A DNA stretch of 64,000 nt from Woeseiaceae bacterium (GTDB lineage Bacteria > Pseudomonadota > Gammaproteobacteria > Steroidobacterales > Woeseiaceae). Below, piece by piece: positions 45,838 through 54,265 of this stretch (its first letter is position 1; each line of letters begins with the position of its first letter). A model generated the notes under the pieces. The model searched no databases and was not told the origin of the DNA. It saw only the letters and a program-made list of their open reading frames with translations. Made by a program: the position numbers and the translations under genes. The DNA lies in assembly GCA_028280615.1 (NCBI GenBank), contig JANQLK010000032.1, positions 1 through 64,000 of the forward strand, read 5' to 3'.

Positions 45838-46260
45838 TGGCCTGTCAATCGAGGTTTTGGCTTAGGGTAACAAGTCGATGGGCAAGCGTCTTGGGCTAGA
45901 CATCGTCGCAGTAGTCCAGAGACTCCAGAGGCCGGACTCAGTCGGTCAATATGGACGGTCATTGCCACAGAACTGACTGATCGGCACGAATGATCACTGG
46001 GCCTGATACCAAATACCTCTGTGTTTCCCTGCTCAGCTATCCGTTTAATCGAAGCTCTTATGCGACAAATAGAGCCATCTATTTGGCGTAAAATGAGTTT
46101 TGTGTCGTATAAATCGCATGTTCCGACCCAGACGTCCGTGATGACGCTCCTTTCGTCGCCTCGTTCATCTCGAACGGGAGCACCGCAGGGTCGCCAACGC
46201 CACTACGCGCGCCCGACGAACCAGAGCCTGTCTGCACTGATATGAAATCCTTGGAAAAAT
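45838..46260. other. Gap left of the island boundary with a three-copy motif
   Basis: No convincing gene. Three related 15-base motifs cluster at 46057-46111: TTATGCGACAAATAG (plus, 46057-46071), TTTTACGCCAAATAG (minus, 46078-46092) and TTATACGACACAAAA (minus, 46097-46111). The first two form a hairpin with CAAATAGA/TCTATTTG. This could be a recombinase or repressor site cluster near the left end of the element. Confidence 0.45.
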
Positions 46261-46308
46261 TGGTGCCGGCACCAAGAATCGAACTCGGGACCTGCTGATT
46301 ACAGATCA
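46261..46308 (-). repeat. Diverged copy of the tRNA-Thr 3' half (candidate att site)
   Basis: It aligns with 54266-54313, the 3' 48 bases of the intact tRNA-Thr gene including CCA, T arm and part of the anticodon arm, with 43 of 48 identical. The 5' half of the tRNA is absent. This is the expected footprint of a tRNA-integrating element. The five differences suggest an old insertion, or the trace of a different but related att core. Confidence 0.7.
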
Positions 46309-46625
46309 TTCTCGGAATCTGGTAACGAGAGGGGTTCGAAATCAGCTCCTCGTAGTCAAGCACCGAGTTTTTCTTGCTGGCTCTGTCGAACGAGTCACCG
46401 CAGCTAGTCAGCGCGCTAACACCAAGAGCTGGTGTAACCGCGCTGGTCTTCCTATTGGTCGTTATACGTCCGAGGCCGACGGGGACGAATCGAAACAGCG
46501 CAGCACCGGCCACCCCGATATGCGATAATCAGCGGACCGAAGAGGGGCGGCAACCCCCCAACGGCCCTAACCACAGCCAGCAGAAAAGGTGCTGACGATG
46601 GCTGACGACATGCTATCAGAGCGAG
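46309..46625. other. Gap without recognised gene, possible small RNA
   Basis: No frame here has clear coding character. The stretch 46535-46595 (GGGGCGGCAACCCCCCAACG and following) looks like a structured leader rather than protein code and is followed by a terminator at 46626-46659 on the plus strand. It could encode a small RNA of the C4 antisense type found upstream of small phage or island genes; low certainty. Confidence 0.3.
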
Positions 46626-46659
46626 ACACGTTTGCCGTTTCCCGGCGTCGTGTTTTTTT
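46626..46659 (+). terminator. Rho-independent terminator before the first island gene
   Basis: ACACG...CGTGT enclosing GCCG/CGGC forms a bulged stem followed by seven T residues. No plus-strand protein gene ends nearby, so it would terminate an untranslated transcript from the preceding 200-300 bases, or attenuate the gene at 46695. Confidence 0.5.
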
Positions 46660-46694
46660 GTGCCTTCGCTGGTCTCAACTCGAGGACCAGAGCC

Positions 46695-46988
46695 ATGACT
46701 ACAAGCAATATCGCGTTTGTCGATCACGAAGCGACATTCAGAGTATCGGAAGACCGGGGCGTTTATGACGGCGACACGACCGCAGCAGATAACGCCAGAC
46801 ATCTCCACAAAGCCCAGGGCAAAATCGGCGAGGCCCTGAATCTCGCTGGGCTGATACTCAAATCACTGGAGGACGAAGGCGACGGCCGGGCGATGCAGAT
46901 CTACACGGCTGTGCATATCATCGAAAAGACGCTACAGAAGGCTTTGAGACGGCTTGATAGGCACGAGGCGCGTCACGCGAAGCTGTAA
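46695..46988 (+). CDS. Small hypothetical island protein
   Basis: A 97-residue, mostly helical protein (MTTSNIAFVDHEATF at the start; AQGKIGEALNLAGLILKSLEDE and TAVHIIEKTLQKALRRLDRHEARH as two amphipathic helices). The layout resembles short proteins of pseudomonad islands and prophages (DUF3077-like size and helix pattern), but I cannot name a family. GAGGA eight bases before the ATG supports translation. Confidence 0.6.
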   Translation: MTTSNIAFVDHEATFRVSEDRGVYDGDTTAADNARHLHKAQGKIGEALNLAGLILKSLEDEGDGRAMQIYTAVHIIEKTLQKALRRLDRHEARHAKL

Positions 46989-47072
46989 CTCCGCGTGGTC
47001 AACGACAGAATGACGAAGCTCTTGTTTGGAACTGCCTTGCTGGCCGACGAGCACACGACTACATGAGAAAAC

Positions 47073-47092
47073 GCGCCTCAGGGCAGAGGCGC
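47073..47092. terminator. GC-rich hairpin after the small island gene
   Basis: GCGCCTC-AGGGCA-GAGGCGC is a perfect 7-bp stem about 85 bases past the stop at 46988. It lacks a T tract on the plus strand, so termination would be weak. Confidence 0.35.
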
Positions 47093-47248
47093 AAACTCAT
47101 TGAAGTTGGGATTCCGCCGCCAGACAAACCAGCAGGACTGCCGATTCGGACGCACGTAGTGCGCCCTAAGTGAGAGCGCCATGGGTGGCGCGAGCCAACT
47201 CGAACCCCGGCGAGCACTCTGCAGGCCACTGGATGAAGCGATCACTTA

Positions 47249-47267
47249 ATTGGGGTCAGACCCCGCT
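47249..47267. repeat. Palindromic GGGGTCAGACCCC repeat, copy 1
   Basis: ATTGGGGTCAGACCCCGCT is identical over 19 bases to 47844-47862. The core GGGGTC-A-GACCCC is a perfect palindrome. Repeats of this type occur widely as REP-like/Y1-transposase-associated elements. The two copies bracket the SLATT-like gene. Confidence 0.75.
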
Positions 47268-47272
47268 CTTAC

Positions 47273-47761
47273 TTATTTGGTCTCAGCCGCCTTATCGGGA
47301 GCCTCTAACGACCCCGATCCCGCCTTCTTGTATATCGATTGCGGATTATTTGGCGACTCTATAGCAAGCGTCTTTAGACTCTCCCCTATTTGCGCCAAGT
47401 CGTCGCTGACTAAGTCGTCGCCCTTCGCGCGGAGTATCTCCATTTCCCGTCCCAAGGCACCATACTTCGCGCCCGCGAGTCGATGCTTCTCCGATCTTTC
47501 AGAGTATCCTAGAAACGTCTGCAAACTCGTCAATACTGCGGCAGTCACACTTGCGAATCCCACTGCAATTTGAACCAACACATCAGGCGTCTTAGCCAAA
47601 GTTGCGAAGACCGTAGTTCCGACTATGGTTGCCAATGCGACGGAAGGGATCCCAAGCCAATAATTGCGCCGGCCATAGTGATCAGCGGAACGATAGTGAG
47701 CAAGCTGAGTCACACTTACGCGCTTGTACCATTCTTCCAAGATTTGCTGATTAGTTGGCAC
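47273..47761 (-). CDS. SLATT-like two-TM effector protein
   Basis: This 162-residue protein starts with GTG. It has an N-terminal helix with W and YRSADHYGRRNYWLGIP, two adjacent membrane helices (SVALATIVGTTVFATLA and VLVQIAVGFASVTAAVLTSLQTF), and a cytoplasmic helical tail (SEKHRLAGAKYGALGREMEILR). This matches the SMODS/SLOG-associating 2TM (SLATT) group, proposed pore-forming effectors in nucleotide-triggered immunity. No nucleotide cyclase or SLOG partner lies beside it. It is bracketed by two identical palindromic repeats. Confidence 0.7.
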   Translation of the reverse strand: MPTNQQILEEWYKRVSVTQLAHYRSADHYGRRNYWLGIPSVALATIVGTTVFATLAKTPDVLVQIAVGFASVTAAVLTSLQTFLGYSERSEKHRLAGAKYGALGREMEILRAKGDDLVSDDLAQIGESLKTLAIESPNNPQSIYKKAGSGSLEAPDKAAETK

Positions 47762-47843
47762 CCGGCTCTACCTCGATCGATGACTAACGTAGTACCCGCT
47801 ACGAAACACTAACCGCCTCTCAAAAGTCTACCATCTGCATTCG

Positions 47844-47862
47844 ATTGGGGTCAGACCCCGCT
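47844..47862. repeat. Palindromic GGGGTCAGACCCC repeat, copy 2
   Basis: Identical over 19 bases to 47249-47267, in the same orientation, about 80 bases upstream of the SLATT-like gene's start on the opposite strand side. Confidence 0.75.
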
Positions 47863-48158
47863 TCTCCGAAGCATCACTCTAAACCAGCCCCATACTGGGA
47901 CAGTTCAATCTCATATGGGAGAGCGCGCATGCCTTGTTTGGACTCTTGAATGGTTAGAAGCGGTGCGAGGCATCGGCAGCGCAATGCGACTACGGGCACG
48001 AACGACAGAATAGAACCTTCCTGAACAAGGCAATGCCTCCGTCTAGCCGTCATCGGACTCGGACACACCATTTGAAGAGCGTACTAGCGATGAACGGTTG
48101 CCTCCCCGCCATAAGTGCCGATAGTCTAATCTGACTATCTGCCAGTAAGGGTGCTGCA
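47863..48158. other. Gap with a perfect inverted repeat ahead of the next gene
   Basis: No gene recognised. GATAGTC-TAATCT-GACTATC at 48120-48139 is a perfect 7-bp dyad ending 19 bases before the ATG at 48159, a likely operator or the leader hairpin of that gene. Confidence 0.45.
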
Positions 48159-48854
48159 ATGACGTCGAGATCAGCCGGTGGCCGCGTGGAGTTTCCAGAC
48201 CTACCGCCCAGTGGCAACCTGGACAGATCTCAACAGTGGCAATCGCTCATATGGATGATCGCTACTGCCGGGTCGCATGGGGAATCCGCACTCCGCGGAC
48301 TCACGATCGCGCTGACAAGGTTGATCCAGGCAGAGGCCTTTTCGGCGCTCTTTTATGATGCGCGTCCGCACAGGAATCCGCTGGGGGATTTCGACGAGCT
48401 GCTGTGGGATCGTGACAAGCAGGTTGTCGGTAAGAAGCGACGCGATCAGCTGCTAGTAGGCACAAAGGATGCCGGACCCATCGACCTCGCCAGCACAGCC
48501 GTCATAGCCGCGATCTGGGAGCCGTGGCGCCTGATGAGGGCACTTGGAAACCTCGGTCCTGAGGATCCGTGGGGCCCTTGGCAGCAGAGCGCGAACCATA
48601 GTGCAGTCTACTGGGCCCCTTGGCCGCTGGTTTGGGTCTACAACGGCAATCACTCGTCGACCGCCGCAATGATCAAGTCGGGCGGTTCCCTGGTCTGCGA
48701 TGCGCACTATGACGCCACACCACTGATCTCAGCTATTCATACGGATGGTGTCAGGTGGTATGGAGAAGCAGATCGAGACCTAGGCCCTGTTAATTCGCTT
48801 CCGATGGCGGGCATCATAGAGATTGGCCGGTCGTTGATTCAAGGTCAGCCTTAG
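48159..48854 (+). CDS. Hypothetical island protein (possibly DUF6710-like)
   Basis: This 231-residue soluble protein has a central conserved-looking segment NHSAVYWAPWPLVWVYNGNHSSTAAMIKSGG. Repeated N-H-S and aromatic residues suggest a metal or nucleotide site. The pattern recalls the DUF6710 group seen in defence neighbourhoods, but I cannot confirm it. AAGGG seven bases before the ATG and an inverted repeat just upstream support a regulated gene. It is the first of two same-strand unknown genes in the island. Confidence 0.6.
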   Translation: MTSRSAGGRVEFPDLPPSGNLDRSQQWQSLIWMIATAGSHGESALRGLTIALTRLIQAEAFSALFYDARPHRNPLGDFDELLWDRDKQVVGKKRRDQLLVGTKDAGPIDLASTAVIAAIWEPWRLMRALGNLGPEDPWGPWQQSANHSAVYWAPWPLVWVYNGNHSSTAAMIKSGGSLVCDAHYDATPLISAIHTDGVRWYGEADRDLGPVNSLPMAGIIEIGRSLIQGQP

Positions 48855-49003
48855 TCGGATTTGGCCGTGTACATCGCGATGCTTTGGCATTTGCTGTTCG
48901 ACTATAGGTACCTTTGCAAGTTAGCATTCGGCCGATATAGGTACCGTTTCCGTCTGCCTTGTGGACGACCATGTACGCCCGGAGTGGACATCGGACAACC
49001 GTA

Positions 49004-49819
49004 ATGGTGAAACATCCCGACCCAGTTGACTTTTGCGAGACCTTCCTTCGTCATGAGCAAGAGAACAACACCGCCCGCGGTATATGGCCCAGCGTAAACC
49101 GGATAATCGACCGCGTGCTTGCTCGACAGTGCGAAATGGCACCCGTTTACGAGGAACTCCTCCGTAAACTCGACGAGGAAAAAGTGCAGCGTCTGCTCGA
49201 GTCGATTGTCGGTATACCTGCCGTTTGGAGCGAGGACTACATTTCAGATGCACGAGCCGCGGCACGACGACAGAACGCGATTAGAGAGCGAATCGGTGTC
49301 CTGGCGAGGGAGCTATCACAGCTCTTTCGTGAGAGGGAGGAGTTAAGTAATCACTCGGGGATGTCAGCACGCGGCATTGACGATGTGGTCGACGTTTTAA
49401 GGCAGGCGTCGATCGACAACGGTCTATTCGTCAGCTTCTTGGAGGATCCGCTACAAAGGTTGCAGTATCAGTTCGACGACAAGTATTGGCCAACACTGGG
49501 AGACTTTATCGAGGCGATCGCCGACAATGCTAATACTTATGAGATCGAGCCCACAGATGAGATCACCCGAGCAGCAACGTCCTCGACCAAGACTTCTTTG
49601 GCCGACTCCGTACGAGCTCTGATGAGCGCGATCGAAAGCAAGAAGTTGGGGGGCCTATACGGACTACCGACGCACTTTCGACTTACGGACGAGAGCGTAG
49701 CGACTATCATCAACGTTACGCTGAACCGCGACAGCGACAGCCTGATTGGCTCCGATTACGTAAAGCGCCTTCGTCAACGCGATAGAGGCAGCCGTCGTAA
49801 CGAGGACTCGATTAAATGA
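49004..49819 (+). CDS. Hypothetical helical protein of the island
   Basis: This 271-residue, Arg/Glu-rich protein is probably all-helical, with a likely coiled coil at about 85-125 (AAARRQNAIRERIGVLARELSQLFREREEL). No catalytic motif is visible. The start is uncertain (ATG at 49004 or 48971); ribosome sites are weak. It follows the preceding unknown gene by about 150 bases and may be transcribed with it. Base composition is more AT-rich than the flanking chromosome, as in the rest of the island. Confidence 0.55.
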   Translation: MVKHPDPVDFCETFLRHEQENNTARGIWPSVNRIIDRVLARQCEMAPVYEELLRKLDEEKVQRLLESIVGIPAVWSEDYISDARAAARRQNAIRERIGVLARELSQLFREREELSNHSGMSARGIDDVVDVLRQASIDNGLFVSFLEDPLQRLQYQFDDKYWPTLGDFIEAIADNANTYEIEPTDEITRAATSSTKTSLADSVRALMSAIESKKLGGLYGLPTHFRLTDESVATIINVTLNRDSDSLIGSDYVKRLRQRDRGSRRNEDSIK

Positions 49820-50162
49820 TCGCCGCAACGCTACTCTAGACTGTTCGTTCACACGAAAAAGCACACGGACGGGAGATACGGCAGCCGCAACGGAGAGCAG
49901 TTGTCCGAAACCTTGGGAGGCTACAAGGGTCATCGATTCAATCTGTCATTATCGGGATTACCGAGAATAACTCCGGCCCGGTAGCCACTTCCGAGCTATG
50001 ATTCAAATCCCGCAACGTACCATGCATGCGCATCCCGAACTAATCAAGAACAGCTTGATCCGATGAGCAATGCTCAATAATGGCGATGCATCGGTTTTGC
50101 CAACTGGTGAGCTGTATTAAGCTTGAACATCTATGTCCCGCAGTTTGTAGGCTACTTGTAAG
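49820..50162. other. Gap ahead of the SIR2 operon
   Basis: No gene recognised. The frame of the previous gene stays open for about 55 codons past its TGA (…HTKKHTDGRYGSRNGEQL…), which may be an accident. The operon promoter should lie here; TTGCCA at 50117-50122 is a weak -35 candidate but no clear -10 is evident. Confidence 0.35.
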
Positions 50163-51491
50163 GTGGATGAACAGCTTCGCAATAGTCTAGTAGCTTCCCT
50201 CGTTGATGGGAATCTCGCGATTTTTTCGGGCGCAGGCCTGTCAATGTGTGGCGACAGCGATATTCCAACGGCCGCCCAGCTATCAAACGAGTGCTTCGAC
50301 GCATATCGTCAGAAATACGCGCAAGAGCTACCCGAAGAGCTACGGAACAACCTCGAAGCGTTAACCGAGCACTTCTATGCAAGTGGTCAGTTGATTGGTC
50401 GATTCATCCCCCTCGTTCCGTGGAGCCGATTCAGGAACACCGCGCCGAACGACGGTCATGCAGCAATTGCAGATTTTCTCGCGTGTGGAGCTGTCCCGCT
50501 TTCGATAACCGCGAACTATGACACCTTGGTTGAGGCCGCGGCCAGCAAACTCGGGGAACCTGATTTCTGCGCAATTACCGACGCGGACGATGTGAACGAC
50601 CCTCGTGACCACTCACCATACTTGAAGATCCACGGATGCGCCCTGCTCGCCCGCAAGAAAACAGTTTGGTGTAAACCACAAATACAGGACGAGCCCTTAA
50701 GCAGCCAGATAGCAAGAGCGGAAACGTACCTTCGTGCCGCACTGAACGGAAAGGATTTGATTTTCGTGGGATTCTGGACCGACTGGGCCTATCTGAACGA
50801 CATTTTGGAAGCGACTGTTAACCAAATCGAACCCAGGCGGATTGTCTTGGTAGATATCGCAGAGCTTAAAGTCCTCGAGGAGAAGGCGCCAGACCTATGG
50901 GCGCTATGCCAAAGTAGCAACATAATCTTCGACCACGTTAAAGAACCAGCTGACGAGTTTCTCAACGAGCTTCGGCTAGCTTACTCGTCCAACTTTATGG
51001 ATAGACTTGTGACGATGTCCGGACAGGCCTACGAAGCCCATTTCGGTGAGACACCAACGACCGCTGTTCCTGGGCCATGGCCCGCGAACGTTCCGACTCT
51101 CTATGGCCTAAGGCGCAATCTGACCGGTGCAGGCGACGAAACACCTGTCCGAGAGAAAAACCCGATTGACAGCATGGTAACCGCCGGCGCAGTGTTGGTC
51201 CGCTTGCTGGACAAGGGCGCGGATTTTGACGGCGAACTCGTCCTTTTTGATGAGCAGAAAGTTCGAATCATTGCCGGACAAGGCGTACCACTCTCGATAG
51301 TTAAGTCTAGGTATGTAGGGGATGCCAATAATCTTGGCGAGGATGAAGTCATAATATGTGCCGGCGCAACAGATGATGGTGACGCCAAGCCACATATCGT
51401 GCGCGGTAAGGGTGAAGACACCGTTATTCGGGGAGGTCTGAACGGCCGCTGGTTAACTCTTGAGGCAGCCGTTGACGCGTTGGAGCTATAG
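50163..51491 (+). CDS. SIR2-domain protein, first gene of a three-gene defence-like operon
   Basis: This 442-residue protein has an N-terminal SIR2 NAD-binding fold (residues about 1-275). Seen are GAG at 23-25 (AIFSGAGLSM), His99 in PNDGH, TANYD at 116-120, KIHG at 155-158, and FVGFWTDW at 201-208. These are the positions that bind and cleave NAD+ in defence sirtuins. The C-terminal part (about 290-442) has no recognised fold and may contact partners. The GTG at 50163 is the only start after an in-frame TAG. The next gene begins two bases after the stop. Likely role: effector that depletes NAD+ on infection (inference). Confidence 0.82.
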   Translation: MDEQLRNSLVASLVDGNLAIFSGAGLSMCGDSDIPTAAQLSNECFDAYRQKYAQELPEELRNNLEALTEHFYASGQLIGRFIPLVPWSRFRNTAPNDGHAAIADFLACGAVPLSITANYDTLVEAAASKLGEPDFCAITDADDVNDPRDHSPYLKIHGCALLARKKTVWCKPQIQDEPLSSQIARAETYLRAALNGKDLIFVGFWTDWAYLNDILEATVNQIEPRRIVLVDIAELKVLEEKAPDLWALCQSSNIIFDHVKEPADEFLNELRLAYSSNFMDRLVTMSGQAYEAHFGETPTTAVPGPWPANVPTLYGLRRNLTGAGDETPVREKNPIDSMVTAGAVLVRLLDKGADFDGELVLFDEQKVRIIAGQGVPLSIVKSRYVGDANNLGEDEVIICAGATDDGDAKPHIVRGKGEDTVIRGGLNGRWLTLEAAVDALEL

Positions 51492-51493
51492 CA

Positions 51494-52018
51494 ATGGACG
51501 AATCGAAAGCAGTTTACAAACAAGTTTTGGAACGAGCCGGTTACGGAATTTCAGATCGAGGCGGTACCCAATTCTACTTCGAGGACGATAGCTTGATGGG
51601 TGTTGTGTTCGTATATCAAACCGTTACGGAGTTGCTAGAAGCATGGTCAAATGATCAGCGAGATTTTCTGAAAAACAATGCGACAAGACTTCGGGACGCA
51701 CCAGAGAAGACTTGGAACCTCTACTGCGTCTTCTTAACACCTTCCGATGCAATAGAGTCGGACGAGTATTCGGTATCGCAAATTGAAGAGGATTTTCGCG
51801 CGACCCGGAAAGTCGCAAAAACTGGCGTTGCAACAGCCGAAGATGCCCTAGTCGCACTCCTGCCCCTGCTACCACTGCAGAATGAAGTCAGTCTAGGAGT
51901 ACCCGACATACAAAAAGAACTCAAAGATCGCTTGGAGCTCTCTGCGCCTGCGTGGGAGGCGCTTTTCAACAGGAGAGATGCAAAGCTCCTCGCACGCATC
52001 CTGGCGGGAGAGTCATGA
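51494..52018 (+). CDS. Middle component of the SIR2/ATPase operon
   Basis: This 174-residue protein is soluble, alpha/beta, with conserved-looking features YKQVLERAGYGI, FVYQTVTELLEAWSNDQRDFLKNNATRLRDAPEKTWNLYCVFLT. Size, position between effector and SMC-like ATPase, and this sequence style fit the middle component of ABC-three-component systems (LmuC-like in Lamassu). No catalytic motif is visible. Its TGA overlaps the ATG of the ATPase (ATGA), so the two are translationally coupled. Confidence 0.65.
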   Translation: MDESKAVYKQVLERAGYGISDRGGTQFYFEDDSLMGVVFVYQTVTELLEAWSNDQRDFLKNNATRLRDAPEKTWNLYCVFLTPSDAIESDEYSVSQIEEDFRATRKVAKTGVATAEDALVALLPLLPLQNEVSLGVPDIQKELKDRLELSAPAWEALFNRRDAKLLARILAGES

Positions 52019-54066
52019 TACTCGAGCGTATAAAGGTGTCGGGGTTCAGAGGCATTCGAACTTCAATTGACTTCGAGATCCCCGCTGGCTTTGTTGTCAT
52101 TACCGGACGCAACGGGAGCGGCAAAAGCACAATATGCGACGCTCTAGAGTACACCTTGACTGGGAAGCTCACTAAATACGCCGAGCGTCGCGAGACCGGC
52201 GAGACTGTTGAAAATTATCTTTGGTGGCGTGGCGGACAGGAATGCGACGATAAGTACACTGCGATAACAGTCAACGGCAAGGGATCAGACCCCTTGACGA
52301 TTCGGCGTGATGAATTTGGGTTTAGCGATCCGCCTCAAGAGGAGATTTTGGAGACGTTTATTGATGTAAAGACAGCACCAAGCAATGCTCTTGAAGAGCT
52401 ATTGCAGACATGTCTAATTAGAGATGAATTCATTTCCGAGTTGAGTTTGGATATTCCCGAGCGTCAGCGGTTCACGCTAGTAGAGACGACCGTCGGAATT
52501 TCGGACTTCTCGCCCATAGAGGATGTCGCCAGCTCGTGCGCGAAAGCCCTGACCGACGCAAAGAAGAAACAACAGGCAGCCTACGATGAGCTAATTGGCG
52601 AAGCAAATGCACTTGCAGCGAGACGCAGCGAGTTATCTAGCCGTTTATCGGATGATGACTTACGAGCACGCGCGGAACAATCTCTGCGAAACGTGATTCA
52701 AAGCAGTACAACCAGTCAAAACGAGCTAATAACGGAAGCTGAGTCGTTCTTGCACACGCAGCGTAGGAAAGCCGCAGCGTTGCACACATTGATTTCTCGT
52801 ATCCAATCCTACGAGCAGGACAACCCAGAAGACGCAGTTTTGGCGTCTCAGGATGAATTGGATGCAACAAAGAGACAGCTGAAAGAGGCTGAAGCAGAGT
52901 TGAGCAGCGCTAGTGCGGATGTCGCCAAAAAGAAAGCTGAACTTGATGGCGCTTCTGTCGGACAACGTAGGATCGCCGAGTTGGCTGAATTGTCCAGCCT
53001 AGGAGAGCGACTAAGGCTCAACGATGGCCGCTGTTTTTTGTGCGGATCCCAGGTTGACTCGGACCACTATGAACAGCACTTGCAGGGCCTAAAGAACCAC
53101 GTGGAATCAGAGAACGCCAAGGTGGCTGCTCTTCAAGCGGAGTATCGATCTCTTTCGGAAGTCAGAGCGACCCTGGATAGGGCGGCCGCTGATATCAAAG
53201 GACTGGCGGAGGAAATTGAGGCGCGTGTGGAGGCCAGAAACACCGCGAGGGATGAAATCCTGATTCAGGCGAAGGGTTTGGGTCTTTCGCTTGATGTCGA
53301 CCTCAAGGAGGCTCGGGCGTCTGTAGATTCTGTTGCAAGAGAAGTCGAGAGCTCAACGCAAAGCTTGGAGGAGGATATTGAAACGCTTAGGGCGTCGGCT
53401 AAGTTCGAATCGATCAACTCGATGCAACAACAAGAGGAGCAAAAACGCAGCGAGGCCATATCGGCCGACAAGATGATTTCTACTCTAGCGGAGGCGAAGG
53501 CGCGGGCAGAGAACATTTCGCGCACGATCAAGAGGGTTTCCGGTGAGACTCTAGATCGCCGGTTGGCAGCTTTGGCTCCATTGCTGAAGGAGCTCTATCT
53601 GCGCTTGAGACCGCATACTGAATGGCGCGAGCTAGAGTATTTGATTCGGGGCGACGTTCGGAGGTTTTTGAGCCTGCGAGTTGGAGATGACCTGAACCCT
53701 GCCTTCATGTTTAGTAGTGGGCAAAGACGGGCTGCCGGACTAGCCTTTCTCATTGCAATTCATCTATCGAGAACGTGGAGCACTTTTAATACGATTGTCC
53801 TAGACGATCCTGTTCAACACGTTGACGATTACCGCGCGCTACACTTGGTCGAAGTCCTAGCGGCGATACGCCGCTCCGGACGCCAAGTGATTTGCACCGT
53901 CGAGGACGATGCTCTGGCTGATCTTTTGTGCAGACGCCTTAGAAGCGAATCCCACGGCGACGGCCTGCGCGTAGAGATGCAGTACAAGCAGGGCGAGGGC
54001 GCATCGATCAAGTCTTTGCGGACGATAGGTCCTATGCCGAAAGCGGTGCTGGCAAGTGTCGGATAG
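52015..54066 (+). CDS. SMC/Rad50-like ATPase with zinc hook (LmuB-like)
   Basis: This 683-residue ATPase has an N-terminal ABC half with Walker A GRNGSGKST (31-39) and two coiled-coil arms (about 175-335 and 350-545). A CxxC zinc hook at the apex (C340-FL-C343) would join two molecules. The C-terminal half has signature SSGQRRAAG near 569 and Walker B TIVLDDPVQHVDD from 593. The family senses or clamps DNA ends and structures. In Lamassu systems it triggers the effector. A GGGAG site and an ATGA overlap with the middle gene fix the start. Confidence 0.88.
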   Translation: MILERIKVSGFRGIRTSIDFEIPAGFVVITGRNGSGKSTICDALEYTLTGKLTKYAERRETGETVENYLWWRGGQECDDKYTAITVNGKGSDPLTIRRDEFGFSDPPQEEILETFIDVKTAPSNALEELLQTCLIRDEFISELSLDIPERQRFTLVETTVGISDFSPIEDVASSCAKALTDAKKKQQAAYDELIGEANALAARRSELSSRLSDDDLRARAEQSLRNVIQSSTTSQNELITEAESFLHTQRRKAAALHTLISRIQSYEQDNPEDAVLASQDELDATKRQLKEAEAELSSASADVAKKKAELDGASVGQRRIAELAELSSLGERLRLNDGRCFLCGSQVDSDHYEQHLQGLKNHVESENAKVAALQAEYRSLSEVRATLDRAAADIKGLAEEIEARVEARNTARDEILIQAKGLGLSLDVDLKEARASVDSVAREVESSTQSLEEDIETLRASAKFESINSMQQQEEQKRSEAISADKMISTLAEAKARAENISRTIKRVSGETLDRRLAALAPLLKELYLRLRPHTEWRELEYLIRGDVRRFLSLRVGDDLNPAFMFSSGQRRAAGLAFLIAIHLSRTWSTFNTIVLDDPVQHVDDYRALHLVEVLAAIRRSGRQVICTVEDDALADLLCRRLRSESHGDGLRVEMQYKQGEGASIKSLRTIGPMPKAVLASVG

Positions 54067-54265
54067 CGGTGGGAGTAGCCGCCTAGCCGAGAGAATCCAT
54101 ATCACCCATGTAGCGCGAGTTCGCGCGATACGGCGCCTTCTAGGCCAGATCTGGTCTTGCACAACGCGGTGTTTGTATTGAGCCTGATCGTAGCGATCAA
54201 ACGTCTACATTGTGTCTACATAGAAACCCTGAGGTTTCGGCGAAACAGCCAACTTATTGATTTCA
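54067..54265. other. Right end of the island, no integrase
   Basis: Between the ATPase stop and the tRNA 3' end no gene is seen. A short direct repeat GTCTACATTGTGTCTACAT lies near 54211-54230, of the kind that can be integrase arm sites. Confidence 0.4.

Noticed and set aside
46079..46513. 144-codon minus frame across the left tRNA fragment
   Set aside because: It reads through the tRNA-derived sequence, so at least part is non-coding; no family features.
52276..52300. A GGGATCAGACCCC-like sequence inside the SMC ATPase gene
   Set aside because: Only resembles the palindromic repeat around the SLATT-like gene; it lacks the flanks and lies within conserved coding sequence.
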